From an uncultured Sulfitobacter sp. (GTDB taxonomy: Bacteria; Pseudomonadota; Alphaproteobacteria; Rhodobacterales; Rhodobacteraceae), in the NCBI GenBank assembly GCA_913060815.1, contig CAJXSZ010000007.1, forward strand, positions 62,001 through 126,000: DNA of 64,000 nt, in the 5' to 3' direction. Both the position numbers and the translations under genes were made by a program. This document shows positions 61,322 to 64,000 of the stretch, in pieces (the first letter of the stretch is position 1; every line of letters begins with the position of its first letter). The notes under the pieces are model-generated. The model ran no database searches, had not been told where the DNA came from, and was given only the letters and a program-made list of their open reading frames with translations.

Positions 61322-62049
61322 GCACCGGCTCTCGCATAAAGCTGCGCCACATCGTGCCCAGCATGGTCACGGTCTTCGCCATCTGCTCTGGCATGACAGC
61401 CGTCCGGATGAGCCTCGAGGGCCGCACTGAGCTGGCCCTCTACTTCGTACTGCTCGCCGTGTTTCTCGACGCAGCCGACGGCAAACTGGCGCGCTTTCTC
61501 GACAGCGCCAGCCCCTTTGGCGCAGAGCTTGATACGCTGGCGGATTTCTTCAATTTCGGCATCGTACCGGGGATGCTGCTTTATAACACGCTTTATGTCG
61601 GTACCGATTTCGCCTCTCTTGGCTGGCTTTCCACGCTGGTGCTGGCGGTGTGCTGCGCGCTGCGGCTGGCGCGGTTCAACCTGTCCCTACGGGCAACAGA
61701 TGTAGCACTCCAGAAGGACGACTACTTCGTCGGTGTACCTGCCCCTGCACTGGCTTGTCTCGCGCTTATGCCGATCTTCCTGCACCTGTGGGGCATGGAG
61801 AATACCGACTGGCCGGTTTTGCGCGCCATCTACATCATCGGCGTGGGGCTGCTCGCCGTGAGCACGATCCCGACGCTCTCGATCAAACATGCCAGCATCC
61901 GCCGCGCCCATCTGCCGTTTGCAATTGTGGGGGCTGTGGTATTGGTCGTCTGTCTGATGGCCTACACATGGCCCACGATGATTGCGGTCAATTGTCTCTA
62001 TCTGGCGTCCTTGCCCCTGTCCTATCGGGCCTACCGGCGCAGCCTGTGA
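61318..62049 (+). CDS. pssA: CDP-diacylglycerol-serine O-phosphatidyltransferase
   Basis: This 243-residue membrane enzyme makes phosphatidylserine. The CDP-alcohol motif is intact ([20 protein letters not shown], then DTLAD). It is coupled to psd, giving the two steps to phosphatidylethanolamine. Confidence 0.93.
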   Translation: MSTGSRIKLRHIVPSMVTVFAICSGMTAVRMSLEGRTELALYFVLLAVFLDAADGKLARFLDSASPFGAELDTLADFFNFGIVPGMLLYNTLYVGTDFASLGWLSTLVLAVCCALRLARFNLSLRATDVALQKDDYFVGVPAPALACLALMPIFLHLWGMENTDWPVLRAIYIIGVGLLAVSTIPTLSIKHASIRRAHLPFAIVGAVVLVVCLMAYTWPTMIAVNCLYLASLPLSYRAYRRSL

Positions 62050-62123
62050 CATAGCCGTAATCAAGGCTTTGGCCTGCGCGCCAAGCTGTTATACTAGCGC
62101 CATGACTTAACAAGGACCGCCCC

Positions 62124-63509
62124 ATGCGCTTTGACCCTCAATTGGCCGAAATCCGCTTTGGCTGTGGCTTGTCGCCGATGGTGGCACCGCCCTCTTCGGT
62201 GCAAGAGATGATGGCAAGCTTGAGCGCGCCCGACACGGTCGCCCTGCAGTTCCCTATTGAGGATTTCAACAAGTTTCAGGACCGCCTTGCCGAATTTCAG
62301 CGGCAAACTCTGATCCGCCGCAAAAACCGTGGCTCTCCGGAGGCACTGGCAGCAAAGAAAGCCCGCCGCGTGCTTAACAAGGAGGCACGCATCGCGCATG
62401 TGGCTTGGATGGGCCAACATCTGAACCGTTGGGTCGCTACCGACACCCCTCTGCGTGAAAGGCTTAGCTTTTTTTGGGCCAACCATTTCACGACCGCAGG
62501 TAAGGGAGGCCTCATGCGCCGAGCCGTCTCGCCTTACATGCAGACAGCGATCCGCCCGCATCTGACAGGGCTTTTCGAAAACTTGCTTATCGCCGCGGTC
62601 CTCCACCCCGTGATGATTAAATACCTTGATCAGGACCGCTCGGTGGGGCCTAATTCCGTTCATGCCGCACGAGGTGGAAAGTTCACCGATGTGAACGAAA
62701 ACCTCGCCCGCGAAGTGATGGAGTTGCACACGCTCGGTGTCGGCGGCCCCTATACGCAAACGGACGTGCGCGAGTTGGCTGAACTGCTCACAGGCTTAGC
62801 CGTCGCCAAACCCATGCGCCTCAACTTTCGCAAAAACATGTCCGAGCCGGGCAGTGAGACGGTGCTGGGCCGCACCTATGGCGGCGACAACGCAAATATC
62901 AATGATGTGAAAGCCGTGCTGCGCGATCTTGCGCGCCATCCTGCGACCGCGGCGCATTTGGCACGCAAACTCGCTGTGCATTTCACCGCCGACAACCCCG
63001 ATCTCGATCTGGTTGCCACTCTTGAGGCCCGATACCTTGAAACACGAGGCGATCTGGGAGCAGTGACCGAGGCGCTGCTGAAACACCCTGCCGCATGGGC
63101 CCCGGAGCGCAAAAACGTCAAACCCGCCTTTCACTATGTTGCTTCTGCCCTGCGCGCCCTGGCCGTAGACCCCGCCGCGATCAACGCACTGGACGAACGC
63201 GACGCACGGCGCATGTTTATCCGCCCGATGGGGCAGATGGGGCACCTTTGGCAAAAGCCCAGTGGCCCCGATGGCCTGCCCGAAGAAGATACTGCATGGA
63301 TTGCCCCTCAGGGCATTGCTACGCGCCTGCAATGGGCGATCACCATCCCGCAGATGCTCATGGCCGATTTGCCCGACCCGCGCGAGTTTGTGGGCGCAGC
63401 TCTTGGCGACACCGTGCCGCCCGCTGTAAAATTCGCCGCCAAAGCAGCCGAGACGCGGCAGGACGGGATCGGCCTGATCCTCGCCTCACCCGCGTTTCAA
63501 AGGACGTGA
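62124..63509 (+). CDS. DUF1800 protein
   Basis: This 461-residue member of the DUF1800 family has conserved stretches FWANHFTT and NENLAREVMELHTLG. The function is unknown; such proteins are nearly always encoded next to DUF1501 proteins, as here, and may be secreted together with them. No clear signal peptide is seen. Confidence 0.85.
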   Translation: MRFDPQLAEIRFGCGLSPMVAPPSSVQEMMASLSAPDTVALQFPIEDFNKFQDRLAEFQRQTLIRRKNRGSPEALAAKKARRVLNKEARIAHVAWMGQHLNRWVATDTPLRERLSFFWANHFTTAGKGGLMRRAVSPYMQTAIRPHLTGLFENLLIAAVLHPVMIKYLDQDRSVGPNSVHAARGGKFTDVNENLAREVMELHTLGVGGPYTQTDVRELAELLTGLAVAKPMRLNFRKNMSEPGSETVLGRTYGGDNANINDVKAVLRDLARHPATAAHLARKLAVHFTADNPDLDLVATLEARYLETRGDLGAVTEALLKHPAAWAPERKNVKPAFHYVASALRALAVDPAAINALDERDARRMFIRPMGQMGHLWQKPSGPDGLPEEDTAWIAPQGIATRLQWAITIPQMLMADLPDPREFVGAALGDTVPPAVKFAAKAAETRQDGIGLILASPAFQRT

Positions 63510-63513
63510 GATT

Positions 63514-64000
63514 ATGACCCAAAGCCTCAACCGCCGCGCTTTTCTAAGCCGCTCCGCGCTGCTCGGCTGCTCGCTCGCCGCCAGCCCACTGGTTACCCCT
63601 GTCAGCCTTGCAGCGACAGGAGGCGAGAACCGCCTCGTCCTGATCCTGCTGCGTGGCGGCATGGACGGTCTGGACGTGGTGCGCCCCTACGGCGATCCCG
63701 CCTATGCCGCACTGCGCGGTGCGCCAAAGCTTGGCGGTGACGAGGGGGCGATAGACCTCGACGGCTATTTCGCGCTGCACCCCGCCTTGCGCAATCTGAT
63801 GCCGCTGTGGAACGCGCGCCAGCTCGGCTTTGTGCACGCTGTCTCTACCCCCTACCGCGACAAGCGAAGCCATTTTGACGGCCAAGACCTGCTTGAGGCT
63901 GGAATAGCGACACTGGATGGGGGCACCTCCCGTGACGGCTGGCTCAACCGCGTGGTGCAACACATGCCGAATGCACATTCCGAGACGGCCTATGCCATAG
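63514..64000 (+). CDS. DUF1501 protein, cut by the window edge
   Basis: This is the first 162 codons of a Tat-exported protein (NRRAFLSRSALLG). LVLILLRGGMDGLD is the DUF1501 start motif. The remainder lies beyond 64000. It begins 4 bases after the DUF1800 gene. Confidence 0.85.
   Translation, partial: MTQSLNRRAFLSRSALLGCSLAASPLVTPVSLAATGGENRLVLILLRGGMDGLDVVRPYGDPAYAALRGAPKLGGDEGAIDLDGYFALHPALRNLMPLWNARQLGFVHAVSTPYRDKRSHFDGQDLLEAGIATLDGGTSRDGWLNRVVQHMPNAHSETAYAI

Noticed and set aside
1-64000. CRISPR arrays, rRNA genes, complete tRNA genes and an integrase
   Set aside because: None was seen on reading the sequence; only a tRNA 3'-end fragment is present at 21191-21213.

Overview
The window looks like a marine alphaproteobacterium of the Rhodobacteraceae (Roseobacter group). 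This rests on high GC, the gene families present (Tat-exported Sox proteins, DUF3305/DUF3306, DUF6494 and DUF6505 families, comDE sulfopyruvate decarboxylase) and ALA-synthase-type heme synthesis. No rRNA gene, complete tRNA gene or CRISPR array was recognised. All assignments come from reading the translated sequence; no database search was run.

Left part, 1-21.3 kb, accessory. A sulfonate-type module (comD, comE, an FMN alpha-hydroxyacid dehydrogenase and a separate group II PLP decarboxylase) is followed by mobile-element debris: an AAA+ ATPase scrap, a hairpin-rich possible oriT, a frameshifted MobV-like relaxase gene, orphan genes, direct repeats and an IS5-type transposase scrap. Next comes a leftward copper-resistance locus: CopA ATPase, CueR, a DUF305 membrane protein, a glutaredoxin-MauE fusion, a Cys/His-rich exported protein, a small lipoprotein, a TolC-type protein, a multicopper oxidase, a cupredoxin-CusF fusion, a cupredoxin and an ABC transmembrane protein without an ATPase domain. 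CueR-like dyads precede three of its transcription units. A fragment matching a tRNA 3' end, fused to a perfect 16-bp inverted repeat at 21.2 kb, is a likely right border (att site) of a mobile island.

Middle, 21.7-38 kb. A long leftward run reads DUF3305, DUF3306, TorD-like chaperone, small Tat protein, formate dehydrogenase alpha, beta and gamma, WD40-cytochrome c, a 41-residue membrane protein and TupB-TupC-TupA. It joins a formate dehydrogenase directly to a tungstate importer. A divergent multi-cluster ferredoxin, a striking small TupA-like domain fused to cytochrome c, and a DUF6494-Mrp-biotin-ligase-like-DUF6505 operon belong to the same neighbourhood.

Interlude, 38-44 kb: a short-chain dehydrogenase with a divergent AraC regulator, kdsB with a KdsD-like isomerase (KDO synthesis), an MFS efflux protein and a PNPOx-fold oxidase.

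Right part, 44-60.5 kb: a full Kelly-Friedrich thiosulfate oxidation cluster. soxS-soxR-soxT run rightward and soxV-W-X-Y-Z-A-B-C-D-E-F leftward. After soxF come DUF302-hemA behind a perfect FNR-type box, a second YeeE/YedE transporter, and two metallo-beta-lactamase-fold proteins (SoxG/SoxH-like), one of which has lost the HxHxDH metal motif. From 60.6 kb the window returns to housekeeping genes (psd, pssA) and ends in a DUF1800-DUF1501 pair cut by the right edge.
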